A DNA stretch of 38,356 bases, from positions 1 through 38,356 of the forward strand of contig JAUNOP010000026.1 in the NCBI GenBank assembly GCA_030537135.1, read 5' to 3'. Both the position numbers and the translations under genes were made by a program. Position 1 is the stretch's first letter. Each line of letters starts with the position of its first letter. Origin of the DNA: Eubacteriales bacterium. GTDB lineage: Bacteria > Bacillota > Clostridia > Lachnospirales > Lachnospiraceae. The notes below the pieces were generated by a model, which made no database searches, was not told where the DNA came from, and worked only from the letters and a program-made list of their open reading frames with translations. Of this stretch, positions 7,137 through 15,059 are shown piece by piece.

Positions 7137-8159
7137 ATGTGGATACATGCCGGAATTTTTGCAGTCATAATTGTGCTGTGCATGGGAGTGCGGATGAAGA
7201 AAATCCATTTGTCGGCATTGGAGGATGCGCATGGGAGAAGGCTGTTTGTGATGGCAGCTGTGGCAGGAAACCTGCTTGGAATAGCTCTGACCTGGCAGAA
7301 GGGAAGACCTGAAACCTATGGGGCAGAGGATTATCTAATACGTCTGGAAGAGAACTCCTATGAAGAAATTTTTGAGGCCGAGATACAGGGAGAGAAGGTC
7401 AGAATCTCTGTGATGGTTCCTCAGAAGGAGACAGAAAGTACGAGCCCTCCAGAAGAAGCAGAAGAAACACAGGAGCAGGGAATACGGAGAAGACTTGAGG
7501 AGGAGATTGCAGTTCTCAATGAGGAGAGAGCAGATGAGGAGAGGTATTATCTTCCGCAAAGTGTGGATGGGAAGGCGATTGTGTGGGTAAAGCCAGGGAG
7601 TACGGATGGGGCTTTTCTGGCAGCCTTGTTTCTGACAGCGGGTCTTGCTGCAGCTGTGTTTAGAGAAAATGAGAAGCTGAAGGCAGAAGAGAAGCGCAGA
7701 GACCAGCTGCTCCTTGACTATCCTGGACTTGTGATGAAGCTTACCCTTCTTGTTCAGGCCGGAATGACCGTGCGTTCTGCTTTTCGCAAGACTGCCGCAG
7801 ACTATGAGAAGAGAAAAAAGGAAGGACACGAGCGATATGCCTATGAGGAGATGATAACAGCCTGCCATGAGATGGACAGCGGCATTTCCGAGGGAGAGGC
7901 TTATGAACGCTTTGCAGCCAGATGCAATCAGGTCAAATACAAGACACTGGCAAATCTGCTGGTGCAGAATCTTCAGAAGGGAAGCCAGAGACTGTTGGAG
8001 ATGCTGGAAACAGAATCTATAGAGGCCTTTGAGGACAGAAAGCGCAAGGCAAGGGTTTTGGGAGAGGCGGCGGCTACTAAGCTTTTAGTGCCGATGCTCA
8101 TGATGCTGCTTATTGTGCTTGCAATTGTAATGATTCCGGCAGTATTGTCCTTTTGGTAG
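7137..8159 (+). CDS. tadC: TadC-like pilus assembly membrane protein, 340 aa
   Basis: This is the second T2SSF platform protein. The C-terminal half carries the domain: LLLDYPGLVMKLTLLVQAGM at about 195-214, then NLLVQNLQKGSQRL and a final hydrophobic helix (LLVPMLMMLLIVLAIVMIPA). The N-terminal half is unusual. Two hydrophobic helices (about 4-18 and 38-53) are followed by an acidic, glutamate-rich stretch (about 60-155), then another helix near 160-178. The start ATG 7137 has GGGGGAAG 13 nt upstream. The acidic segment looks linker-like and has no match I recognise. Confidence 0.88.
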   Translation: MWIHAGIFAVIIVLCMGVRMKKIHLSALEDAHGRRLFVMAAVAGNLLGIALTWQKGRPETYGAEDYLIRLEENSYEEIFEAEIQGEKVRISVMVPQKETESTSPPEEAEETQEQGIRRRLEEEIAVLNEERADEERYYLPQSVDGKAIVWVKPGSTDGAFLAALFLTAGLAAAVFRENEKLKAEEKRRDQLLLDYPGLVMKLTLLVQAGMTVRSAFRKTAADYEKRKKEGHERYAYEEMITACHEMDSGISEGEAYERFAARCNQVKYKTLANLLVQNLQKGSQRLLEMLETESIEAFEDRKRKARVLGEAAATKLLVPMLMMLLIVLAIVMIPAVLSFW

Positions 8160-8219
8160 GAGAAGAGAGCTTTATAATCCGTGAAAATGGAAATTTCTTT
8201 GTTAAAGGAGGAAGAACAA

Positions 8220-8387
8220 ATGCATGAATGGATGAATTTCTGGGAAGAAGAGGAAGCCGTGGGCGTTGTTGAAATTATTCTGATTCTGGTGGTTCTTATC
8301 GGTCTGGTTGTTATCTTTAAGGAGCAGCTTACTACTCTTGTACAAAAGCTTTTAAGCAAGATTTCCAAACAAAGCAACGCTATCTGA
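8220..8387 (+). CDS. flp: Flp1-type type IVb pilin, 55 aa
   Basis: This is probably the main pilin of the locus. A short acidic leader (MHEWMNFWEEEEA) precedes a hydrophobic helix beginning VGVVEIILILVVLIGLVVIF, the characteristic Flp1 segment. If processing occurs after A13, the mature protein begins with valine and has the conserved glutamate at +5 (E18). Residue -1 would then be alanine instead of the usual glycine. The start ATG 8220 is fixed by AAAGGAGG at 8204-8211; an in-frame ATG at 8181 has no comparable RBS. It lies between tadC and the DUF5702 gene. Confidence 0.9.
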   Translation: MHEWMNFWEEEEAVGVVEIILILVVLIGLVVIFKEQLTTLVQKLLSKISKQSNAI

Positions 8388-8409
8388 CAGGAAAAGGAAG
8401 GTGCAGATA

Positions 8410-9891
8410 ATGGAAAAAAACAGGGGAAGTCTGACAGTGTTTATGTCTTTGATTCTGAGCCTTCTGGTAGCTCTGACCTGCACCAGTCTGGAATCAGTGC
8501 GCATGGCAGCTGCCAGAGTACAGATTCTATGCGGCATGGATATTGGCTTATATTCTCTCATGGCAGGCTATGACAGAGAACTTCTGAGGGATTATGGGAT
8601 GTTCTTTCTGGACGGAGGCTATGGAAGCAGCAATCTTGACCAGGGAAAGATCTGCGATACCTTTCGAGAATATATGGAAGGCGTTCTCAGGCAGAATTAT
8701 CAGAGCCTGCGCTGGAAGGAGGGCGGAATCGAGGGCTATACACTGGCCACGGATGGACAGGGAAATCTGTTTTACAGACAGGCAGTCCGATATGTAAGAG
8801 ACAACCTGGGAGTTTCTGGTCTGCAGCTTCTCATTGATCATATGGTGAGAAACAGCAAATCCAGCAGAGAGGCAGAACAGTTCTGGAAGAATTCCGGAGA
8901 GAATGGCTCTCTGAGCGCTTATGAAGAGGAAATGATTCATGCCTCACAGGAGAGCCATGACGCCAGCATTGAGATGGGAGAGGAGGAAGAGGAGACTTTA
9001 CCCGGAGAATTTGGAGATGGAAATGTGGGAGGAGGAGTGAAGCCTACTGTGGAAAACCCGATTCCTGTCATACAAAGAATTCAAAGGATGGGTCTTTTGG
9101 GACTTGTGCTTCCCTATCAGCAGGGAATCTCTGATAAGAAGGCCAATACATCTTCTATGGTATCCAAAAGAAGGCTGAACGAGGGAATGGGGGCAGACAT
9201 TTCCGACACAGAGGATGGGCTGGACGGCAGAGTTTTGTTCCATGAATATATCCTGAAGAAGCTTGGAAACTACACAAAGCCCGCAGAAGGAGAGCTTTCT
9301 TATGAGGCGGAATATGTTCTCCTTGGAAAGAAATCGGATGAGGAGAATCTAAAGGGAATTGCAAAGCGTCTTTTGATTATTCGGGAGGGGCTGAATCTGG
9401 GCTTTCTTATGGCAAATCCCGAAAAAAGGGGGCAGACAGAGGCTCTTGCCCTTGCTATTGCTTCTGCATTTCTGGTACCGCCCGCGCAGGGGATTATTAC
9501 GATGGCTTTGCTTTTGTGCTGGTCATTTGCAGAAAGTATTCTGGATCTGCGGGCATTGTTCTATGGGGACAAGACAGCAGCAATAAAAACAGCAGAGACC
9601 TGGCAGCTTAGTCTTCACAATCTGCCAAGGCTCTTAGACAGGATAGATATAGACAGAAAGAATCCGGAAAATGGACTGGATTATAAGGATTATCTTAGAA
9701 TTTTGCTTTTTATGGAAAAGGAAAACGAGCTTTGTATGCGCTGCATGGACATGGTGGAAAGCAGAATCAGAATTTCGGGTCGTCCTGATTTTAGCCTGGA
9801 CACATGCATAGGAGAGATACAGCTATGGGCGGACGTAGAAGCAAATGGAAGAAAAACCTATTCCATATCCAGAAGCATGAGCTATGAATAA
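8410..9891 (+). CDS. DUF5702-type Tad-locus surface protein, 493 aa
   Basis: The N-terminus RGSLTVFMSLILSLLVALTC is a pseudopilin/TadG-like hydrophobic helix. The next segment (CTSLESVRMAAARVQILCGM, then YDRELLRDYGMFFLDG) matches what I know of DUF5702 proteins in Lachnospiraceae tad loci. The middle part is hydrophilic and acidic, including a run of glutamates near residue 200. A hydrophobic segment lies near residues 340-385. The start is ATG 8410, with AAGGAAGG 8 nt upstream; GTG 8401 is also in frame but overlaps that site. The likely role is a membrane-anchored minor component of the Tad machine; the biochemical function is unknown. Confidence 0.82.
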   Translation: MEKNRGSLTVFMSLILSLLVALTCTSLESVRMAAARVQILCGMDIGLYSLMAGYDRELLRDYGMFFLDGGYGSSNLDQGKICDTFREYMEGVLRQNYQSLRWKEGGIEGYTLATDGQGNLFYRQAVRYVRDNLGVSGLQLLIDHMVRNSKSSREAEQFWKNSGENGSLSAYEEEMIHASQESHDASIEMGEEEEETLPGEFGDGNVGGGVKPTVENPIPVIQRIQRMGLLGLVLPYQQGISDKKANTSSMVSKRRLNEGMGADISDTEDGLDGRVLFHEYILKKLGNYTKPAEGELSYEAEYVLLGKKSDEENLKGIAKRLLIIREGLNLGFLMANPEKRGQTEALALAIASAFLVPPAQGIITMALLLCWSFAESILDLRALFYGDKTAAIKTAETWQLSLHNLPRLLDRIDIDRKNPENGLDYKDYLRILLFMEKENELCMRCMDMVESRIRISGRPDFSLDTCIGEIQLWADVEANGRKTYSISRSMSYE

Positions 9892-9897
9892 TCAGGC

Positions 9898-9956
9898 GCT
9901 TAGCAACAAAATCCTGCGCAAGACGGCGAAATTTTGGTTCCGCTTGTTCGGGTTAG
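9898..9956 (+). repeat. Dispersed ~60-bp repeat inside the tad operon
   Basis: This 59-nt stretch begins GCTTAGCAACAAAATCC and ends CTTGTTCGGGTTAG. It aligns with the reverse complement of each of two tandem units at 20590-20713, at about 75% identity to the closer copy over the first 40 positions by hand count. It fills most of the 102-bp gap between the DUF5702 and TadE-like genes. It also encodes a 27-codon frame (ATG 9884 to TGA 9967), which I take to be incidental. Confidence 0.65.
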
Positions 9957-9993
9957 AATGCTTGTGATATAGAAATTAAGGAGGTGTGTAGGG

Positions 9994-10839
9994 ATGTCCT
10001 TCCTGATAAGAAGCAGGAGACGCCAAACAATGCAGTGTGGGAAGAAGAGGAGATGGAAGCTCTGCAGGAAAGGCATTGTTTTTCAAAAAACAAAAAGGCA
10101 AGGTAGCCATATGTACTCTCTTCAGGAGATTTCTTCCATATGTTCCCCGACAGATGTGGAAGAACGCCTTTCAGGGAGGACATTTCTGCAAATCTCCCTG
10201 CAATCATGCAGAAGAGCGGGAATGGTGGTAGAAGCAGCTATGCTTCTGCCTCTGTTCCTCCTGGCTGTCTTTACCATGATGAGCTTTATGAATATTTACA
10301 GTATACAGACAGAGAAGCTGACAATCCTGTGCCAAAATGTGAAGACAGCCGGGATGTATGCCTTTGCAGCAGGGGGAGACGAGGATGCAGAGATTACTCT
10401 TCCATCGCTTTTTTCCTATCAGGCGCCATTTTCTGTGATTCCTCTGCCAAAGCTGTGGATGACAAGTAAGGTGAAGGTAAGAGCCTGGACAGGAGCCCTT
10501 TATACAGAAGAGGCAGATACAGAGAGCGAGGCCATGGTTTTTGTGACAGAAAATGGAAGTGTGTATCATGCAAAGGACTGTTCTTATCTGAATCCTTCTG
10601 TACAGCAGATAACAGGAGATGAGGTGGAAAATCTCAGAAATCAAAACGGCGGAAAATATTATGCCTGTGACAAATGCTCCCAGGGACAGGAGCCGGGAAT
10701 TGTCGTCTATGTCACCCGGAATGGAACTCGTTATCATAATAGTCTTTTTTGTACAAGTCTGAAGCGTATGGCAAGAATGGTCAAGCTCTCAGATGTGCAG
10801 AATAAGATGTCCCCATGCTCAAAATGCAAAGGAGGCTGA
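9994..10839 (+). CDS. TadE-like pseudopilin with duplicated Cys/His module, 281 aa
   Basis: The start ATG 9994 follows AAGGAGG. A basic N-terminal extension (1-75) precedes the TadE-like segment RAGMVVEAAMLLPLFLLAVF (about 74-93). The C-terminal part has two copies of one module. The first is VFVTENGSVYH with H192, C196 and the pair CDKC (225-228). The second is VYVTRNGTRYH with H248, C253 and CSKC (275-278). In each, a V-x-V-T-x-N-G-x-x-YH strand is followed by a single Cys, a Leu and a CxxC. One Cys, one His and a CxxC per module could hold a zinc ion; similar YH...C...CxxC modules end some other secreted proteins. It probably sits outside the cell as a minor pilin. The long N-terminal extension before the membrane segment is atypical. 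Confidence 0.82.
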   Translation: MSFLIRSRRRQTMQCGKKRRWKLCRKGIVFQKTKRQGSHMYSLQEISSICSPTDVEERLSGRTFLQISLQSCRRAGMVVEAAMLLPLFLLAVFTMMSFMNIYSIQTEKLTILCQNVKTAGMYAFAAGGDEDAEITLPSLFSYQAPFSVIPLPKLWMTSKVKVRAWTGALYTEEADTESEAMVFVTENGSVYHAKDCSYLNPSVQQITGDEVENLRNQNGGKYYACDKCSQGQEPGIVVYVTRNGTRYHNSLFCTSLKRMARMVKLSDVQNKMSPCSKCKGG

Positions 10840-10842
10840 TGG

Positions 10843-11268
10843 ATGATAAGGGACTTAAATATGCTGGTTTTTCTTGGTTTCAATGCCTGGGAGGACTGGA
10901 GAAAAAGAAAGATTTCCTTGACAAGTATTGTTTTGGCTTCCTTTATAGGAGCGCTTTTCTATGCAGGAGGAAGCATGGAGTGGACATACAGACAAATATT
11001 GGCTTTTCTTCCTGGCGCCTTTCTTTTGCTGTGGTCGTACCTTACAAGAGGAAAGGTAGGCATAGGAGACGGCTTGATTGTTTTGGAAATGGGCTGGTAT
11101 ATGCCGCTTGACGAAATTACAGCTGTCTTTTCAGCAGCCCTTATGGGAGCGGCCGTGTATTCAGGAATTTTGTATATGAAGGGACACAGGAATAAAGACT
11201 TATGTATTCCTTTTGTGCCATTTTTGCTTGGAGGATATGTAGGAGGGCTGTGTTTATGGACAAGATAA
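10843..11268 (+). CDS. Second prepilin-peptidase-like protein, 141 aa
   Basis: This short membrane protein has the two aspartates of an A24 peptidase: D18 in NAWEDWRKRKIS and D76 in the GxGD motif KVGIGDGLIVL. Hydrophobic helices flank them and the end reads CIPFVPFLLGGYVGG. It is shorter and clearly diverged from the peptidase at 3658-4167. AAAGGAGG overlaps the stop of the preceding gene and ATG 10843 follows. The next gene starts inside its last codons. It may process a different subset of substrates, such as the TadE-like proteins encoded on either side. Confidence 0.85.
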   Translation: MIRDLNMLVFLGFNAWEDWRKRKISLTSIVLASFIGALFYAGGSMEWTYRQILAFLPGAFLLLWSYLTRGKVGIGDGLIVLEMGWYMPLDEITAVFSAALMGAAVYSGILYMKGHRNKDLCIPFVPFLLGGYVGGLCLWTR

Positions 11269-11699
11269 GAGTATGCAGGCAGGGAAGCCTGACTGTAGAA
11301 GCGGCAGGACTTATGGGAGCTGTGCTTCTGGTGATTTTTGCCGCACTTTATGGGAATTTTTATATACATAATCGTGTGTGGCTTACAGCTGCAGCCTATG
11401 AGGCTGCTGTTACAGGAAGCATGCAGCAGGGAGAAAAGGATAAGGACTCCTATCAGACAGCTTATGACAGAGCAAGGGCTCTTGGAAATACAGGATTTTT
11501 TGGACTCGAGAATCTCTCTGTACAAGTCAGCACAGGAGAGACTACAAAGGTAGTGTATTCTGGAGAGATGTCCTCTCTGATGGGCGGCTTTGCTGCAAAG
11601 CTTTCCTGCGAAGGGAGCTATCTGGTCATTGACCCGGTTTCCTTTATAAGAAAAGTCAACGTAGCGAATGAATTTGCCCAGATATGGGGAGAGGAGTGA
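11256..11699 (+). CDS. TadE-like pseudopilin, 147 aa
   Basis: The N-terminal CRQGSLTVEAAGLMGAVLLV is a typical TadE/pseudopilin leader: a positively charged start, a Gly before the mature helix, and Glu in the helix. A hydrophobic helix to about residue 35 is followed by a beta-rich extracellular part with no cysteine module. The start ATG 11256 has AGGAGGG upstream and overlaps the second prepilin peptidase by 13 nt. The frame is open from 11202, but the earlier ATG lacks an RBS. It should be a minor pilin or tip component. Confidence 0.85.
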   Translation: MDKIRVCRQGSLTVEAAGLMGAVLLVIFAALYGNFYIHNRVWLTAAAYEAAVTGSMQQGEKDKDSYQTAYDRARALGNTGFFGLENLSVQVSTGETTKVVYSGEMSSLMGGFAAKLSCEGSYLVIDPVSFIRKVNVANEFAQIWGEE

Positions 11700-11704
11700 A
11701 GGGA

Positions 11705-13423
11705 TTGACCGCAGAATATAAGAGGTCTTTGAATCACAATTATTTGGTTCTGCATGGGGAGAAGGAGATAGATACGGCGTCGTATCAGGTTCGGATGCTG
11801 ATTGCCAACACGATTCCTTGTCTTTTGCCGTGCAGACTTCAGAGCTTTGACGGAGAAGCACTTTTTTATTATGATATTACCTCCAAGCAGTCTGTATCTG
11901 CTTTTTATGAAAAACAAAAGCTCAGGGCAGAGGATCTGGAAATGCTCTTTAGGGGGATTGTCAGTGCGGTCGAGCAGACAGCCAGCTTTCTTCTCAATCC
12001 GGATCAGCTGTTTCTGGAGCCAGAATATTTGTATATGGACGCAGAAAAAAAGCAGCTATATTTGTGCTGCCTTCCTGGTTACGACAAGGATGTCAGAGAA
12101 CAATTTCAAAATCTTACCGAATACTTTCTTCCCAAAATTAATCACCAAGATAACAGGGCTGTAAATCTTGGTTATGGTATTTACAGAAAAGCCATGGAAC
12201 CGGAATTTCAGATGGAACAGGTTATGGAGGAACTTTACGGGGGAGGCAGTGAACTTTTGCAGGATGACAGTGAGGTACGGCAGACTTCAAATGTGCTTTT
12301 TATGCAGGAGAGAGATTCAATGAAACAGGAAGCAGCAGACAGAAAGCAGAGGCAGGGAAAGGAAGGGGAAGCGGAAAACAAAGGAGAAAAAGAAACAGGA
12401 AATACAAAAAGCACGAGGCAGAATGGAAAGACAAAGGAAAAAAGAGGAAGAAACAGAGAGCAGAAAAGCAGCAGCCTCGGACAGAAACAAGGGAGCAGAG
12501 AGCTGGATATAAAGAAACAGGAGCAGAACAAAACAGACTGGGAACAGAGAAGCGGCCGCAGTCAAGAAAGGAAAAGGACAGACAAGAAGACAGGAGAAGG
12601 CCGGGAAGCAGGATTTAGCAGGCAGGAAGAAAAAGCAGGAATGTCTGCTGCCCAGAAGGGGCTGTCAGCTGGGATGCTCTCTGGAGCTGCCATGCTGACA
12701 GGAGTTGCTTTAGCAAGAGGAATGGGATATTTTCCAGAAATGAATGGAAGCGTTCTTATTGGAGCTATGCTGATTTTAGGAATTGTTGGGATTTTTGTAG
12801 GATTTACATGGAAAAGGTGGGAAAACAGGGGCAGTCAGCCTGTCATGCCTGTATTTCAAGATGAAGGAGGGCAAAGCAAAGGAACTGTTCCTTTTTATAA
12901 GGATACAGACACATCAGAAAATGAGAAGAGAGGTGAAAGCTCAGATGAATATACAGATTCAGAAGGGATAAACGCCAGAGAAAGCAGCAAGAGCTGTAAT
13001 AAAATCCTGGATTTTGAGACAAGACAGCATTCGGATGAGAGGGATTCTGCCAAGCAATGGGAGAATGATCAAGAGGCTCCCGTAATTGTGGGAGAGACAG
13101 AGGAATTGACGCAGAATTCGGTAAAGGGAGCGGCATCTCTGGTAAGCAAGGAGCCGGGAATTCCAGCAGTTATTTCTCTGGAAGAGGAGCTTACTGTAAT
13201 TGGAAAGCTTCCGGCAGCATCGGATGTTGTGATTTCTTTGCCAACAGTCAGCCGCATTCATGCTAAAATCCGAAAACAGGGGGAAGATTATTATCTGACA
13301 GATTTAAATTCCAGAAATGGCACCTCTGTGAATGGAACCATGCTCAAAGGAGAAGAAGAATATTGTCTGTGCGATCAGGATGAAATTCATTTTGGCGAAG
13401 CACCCTATTTATTTGTCAGATAA
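11705..13423 (+). CDS. DUF6382-FHA domain protein, 572 aa
   Basis: The N-terminal part (about 1-185, LTAEYKRSLNHNYLVLHGE onward) matches the DUF6382 proteins that accompany tad genes in clostridia. A long, charged, low-complexity stretch rich in Lys, Glu, Gln and Arg (about 205-312) follows. Two hydrophobic helices (about 318-335 and 346-367) and a second acidic linker come next. A C-terminal FHA domain (about 490-572) has SRIHAKI, the NSRNGTSVNGT loop and DEIHFGE. FHA domains bind phosphothreonine, so this protein may link phospho-signalling to pilus assembly. I prefer TTG 11705, right after the preceding stop with AGGAG upstream; ATG 11684 is in frame and would add 7 residues. The frame stays open for 47 codons after the stop. 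Confidence 0.85.
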   Translation: MTAEYKRSLNHNYLVLHGEKEIDTASYQVRMLIANTIPCLLPCRLQSFDGEALFYYDITSKQSVSAFYEKQKLRAEDLEMLFRGIVSAVEQTASFLLNPDQLFLEPEYLYMDAEKKQLYLCCLPGYDKDVREQFQNLTEYFLPKINHQDNRAVNLGYGIYRKAMEPEFQMEQVMEELYGGGSELLQDDSEVRQTSNVLFMQERDSMKQEAADRKQRQGKEGEAENKGEKETGNTKSTRQNGKTKEKRGRNREQKSSSLGQKQGSRELDIKKQEQNKTDWEQRSGRSQERKRTDKKTGEGREAGFSRQEEKAGMSAAQKGLSAGMLSGAAMLTGVALARGMGYFPEMNGSVLIGAMLILGIVGIFVGFTWKRWENRGSQPVMPVFQDEGGQSKGTVPFYKDTDTSENEKRGESSDEYTDSEGINARESSKSCNKILDFETRQHSDERDSAKQWENDQEAPVIVGETEELTQNSVKGAASLVSKEPGIPAVISLEEELTVIGKLPAASDVVISLPTVSRIHAKIRKQGEDYYLTDLNSRNGTSVNGTMLKGEEEYCLCDQDEIHFGEAPYLFVR

Positions 13424-13579
13424 GAAAAAGCGATTGTCTATTTCACTGACAATGAAAGCAAGCTTTCCTATCTGCCTTTATGGTACGCACAGAATCTGTA
13501 TGCAGAGGAAAAAATGAATTTACAGTTTCCATATAAGGAAAAATCTGGTAAAATCAGATACAGATAGAAAGGAACAGAT

Positions 13580-14170
13580 ATGGAAAACTGGAAGAAGGTT
13601 TCATGCAACAAAATCATAATTGGCCTGAATGTCCTGGTGTTTCTGCTGGTGGAGTTTACTGGCTTAAGCCAGGATACAGAGCATATGCTTAATTGGGGAG
13701 CTGCTTATGCCCCGTATATTTCTAATGGAGAATATTACAGGCTGGTAACCTGTATGTTTCTTCATTTTGGAATGGAGCATCTTGCCAACAATATGCTGCT
13801 ACTGTATGTGATAGGAGAGCCGCTGGAGAGAGCAGTGGGAAGATGGCGCTATCTTATGATTTATTTTGTAGGAGGAATCGGAGGAAACATTCTTTCCTGG
13901 ATTCTGGAAAAAGAAAACCCTATGCCGCCTGTCTCAGCGGGAGCTTCAGGAGCTGTCTTTGCGGCAGTAGGAGGAATCATAGGTGTTCTGGTAAAAAACA
14001 GAGGAAAAGCAGAGGGGTTTACGCTGAGACAGATGATAATTATGGCGGCCTTATCTTTGTATTTTGGATTTGCCAGTCAGGGCGTAGATAATGCGGCGCA
14101 CGTAGGAGGGCTGATTCTGGGCTTTATTACGGCTCTTGTGTGCAGCAGGAGGAAGCAGGACTCTGAATAG
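13580..14170 (+). CDS. Rhomboid-family intramembrane serine protease, 196 aa
   Basis: This six-helix membrane protease cuts other membrane proteins. The serine motif GASGAVFA gives S123 as nucleophile, and the catalytic His is H174 in AAHVGGLILGF. The HLANNM segment near residues 67-72 is the conserved loop/helix-2 region. The length is near the minimal rhomboid core. The start ATG 13580 follows AAAGGAA. It lies 156 bp after the FHA gene and could be read from the tad transcript. Its last 44 bp overlap the 3' end of the convergent kinase gene. Pilus proteins are possible but unproven substrates. Confidence 0.93.
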   Translation: MENWKKVSCNKIIIGLNVLVFLLVEFTGLSQDTEHMLNWGAAYAPYISNGEYYRLVTCMFLHFGMEHLANNMLLLYVIGEPLERAVGRWRYLMIYFVGGIGGNILSWILEKENPMPPVSAGASGAVFAAVGGIIGVLVKNRGKAEGFTLRQMIIMAALSLYFGFASQGVDNAAHVGGLILGFITALVCSRRKQDSE

Positions 14171-14837
14171 GAAGAATAATGGTAAAGCAGCTTCCTTTTC
14201 CAGGGATGCTTTCTACATGAATAGTACCTTGATGGGCTTCAATTACTTGCTTTACGATTGCCAGACCAAGCCCGGTTCCATTGGATTTGTGGGTCACAAA
14301 GGGTTCAAAGAGTGTATTCAGGTATTCTTTTGGAATGCCGCAGCCGTTATCCTTAATGGAGAGAAAGAGCTTGTCGTTTCTGCAGAAGGCTTCCACATAG
14401 ATAAGGCCGGGAGGGGAAATTGCTTCTTGCGCATTTCTCAGGAGATTCAGAAGTGCCTGCCGCATTTTCAGACGGTCCAGACAGAGGGGAGGAAGCTGTT
14501 CGTCCAGGCGTACCTGAAGGGCAATGTCCAGATAATCCAGAGCTGGACGTGCAGAGTCCAGAACAGACAGCAAAAACTGCGTTGTGTCTGCGACTTCCAG
14601 GCGAAGCAGATCGGCATGATTGTAATTGGACAGCTCATCCAAAAGGTCTGTCAGGTACTCTACGTTCTCCTCCAGATTTTCCCAGCCGTCATAAGCAGTA
14701 AGCTCAGGGTGGGTGTCTGAAAGAAGCTGAATCTGACTTTTAAGCAGAGCAACTGGATTGCGTATTTCGTGGGAAATGCGGGAGAGCAGAAGGTGAAGTT
14801 GCATATTGTCGGATTGTTTTTTGGATAAATCTTCCAT
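14127..14837 (-). CDS. Orphan soluble sensor histidine kinase, 236 aa
   Basis: The protein consists of little more than a kinase core. HisKA has H23 in SRISHEIRNP. The HATPase domain shows the N box (LLRNAQEA), G1 (DNGCGIP), F box (FEPFVTHK) and G2 (GTGLGLAIV). There is no membrane helix, PAS or other sensor domain, and no response regulator gene adjacent. GAGG lies 9 nt before ATG 14837. Small cytosolic kinases of this type in clostridia can feed sporulation phosphorelays, but nothing here shows its partner. It ends inside the convergent rhomboid gene. Confidence 0.9.
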   Translation of the reverse strand: MEDLSKKQSDNMQLHLLLSRISHEIRNPVALLKSQIQLLSDTHPELTAYDGWENLEENVEYLTDLLDELSNYNHADLLRLEVADTTQFLLSVLDSARPALDYLDIALQVRLDEQLPPLCLDRLKMRQALLNLLRNAQEAISPPGLIYVEAFCRNDKLFLSIKDNGCGIPKEYLNTLFEPFVTHKSNGTGLGLAIVKQVIEAHQGTIHVESIPGKGSCFTIILPIQSPASSCCTQEP

Positions 14838-14899
14838 GATGAATTACCTCGCAGAGGGTTTCTTGTTGCTGTTTACAGCTTTTGGCTGCGAACAGTAAC

Positions 14900-14928
14900 A
14901 GTTTAGCATCCTGTATTTTAAATATCAA
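14900..14928 (-). promoter_or_regulatory. Candidate promoter for the histidine kinase gene
   Basis: On the minus strand TTGATA (14923-14928) and TAAACT (14900-14905) are 17 nt apart, 63 bp upstream of the kinase start. The -35 is good and the -10 is moderate. Confidence 0.45.
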
Positions 14929-14939
14929 TGAATATCGTC

Positions 14940-14968
14940 TTGCAAAAAGGGATGAAATGCGACAAAAT
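14940..14968 (+). promoter_or_regulatory. Candidate promoter for the HIT gene
   Basis: TTGCAA (14940-14945) and CAAAAT (14963-14968) are 17 nt apart. The transcript would start near 14975 and begin with the hairpin at 14982-15018. Confidence 0.4.
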
Positions 14969-14981
14969 AGAAGTAATGTAA

Positions 14982-15018
14982 CTGTTCGGTGAGCAGCATC
15001 TGTGAGGATGCTGAACAG
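14982..15018 (+). other. Leader hairpin upstream of the HIT gene
   Basis: CAGCATC (14994-15000) pairs with GATGCTG (15007-15013) around a 6-nt loop. CTGTT (14982-14986) pairs with AACAG (15014-15018), leaving a 7-nt bulge on the left side. No T-run follows, so it is not a simple terminator. It sits 41 bp before the HIT start and could affect mRNA stability. Confidence 0.4.
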
Positions 15019-15059
15019 GTACGAAGTAATATAAAAAGACGATGAAGGAGGAGATAACA

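Noticed and set aside
9884-9967. A 27-codon gene between the DUF5702 and TadE-like genes
   Set aside because: It lies almost entirely in a dispersed repeat, and the related copies near 20.6 kb are non-coding, so the frame is probably incidental.
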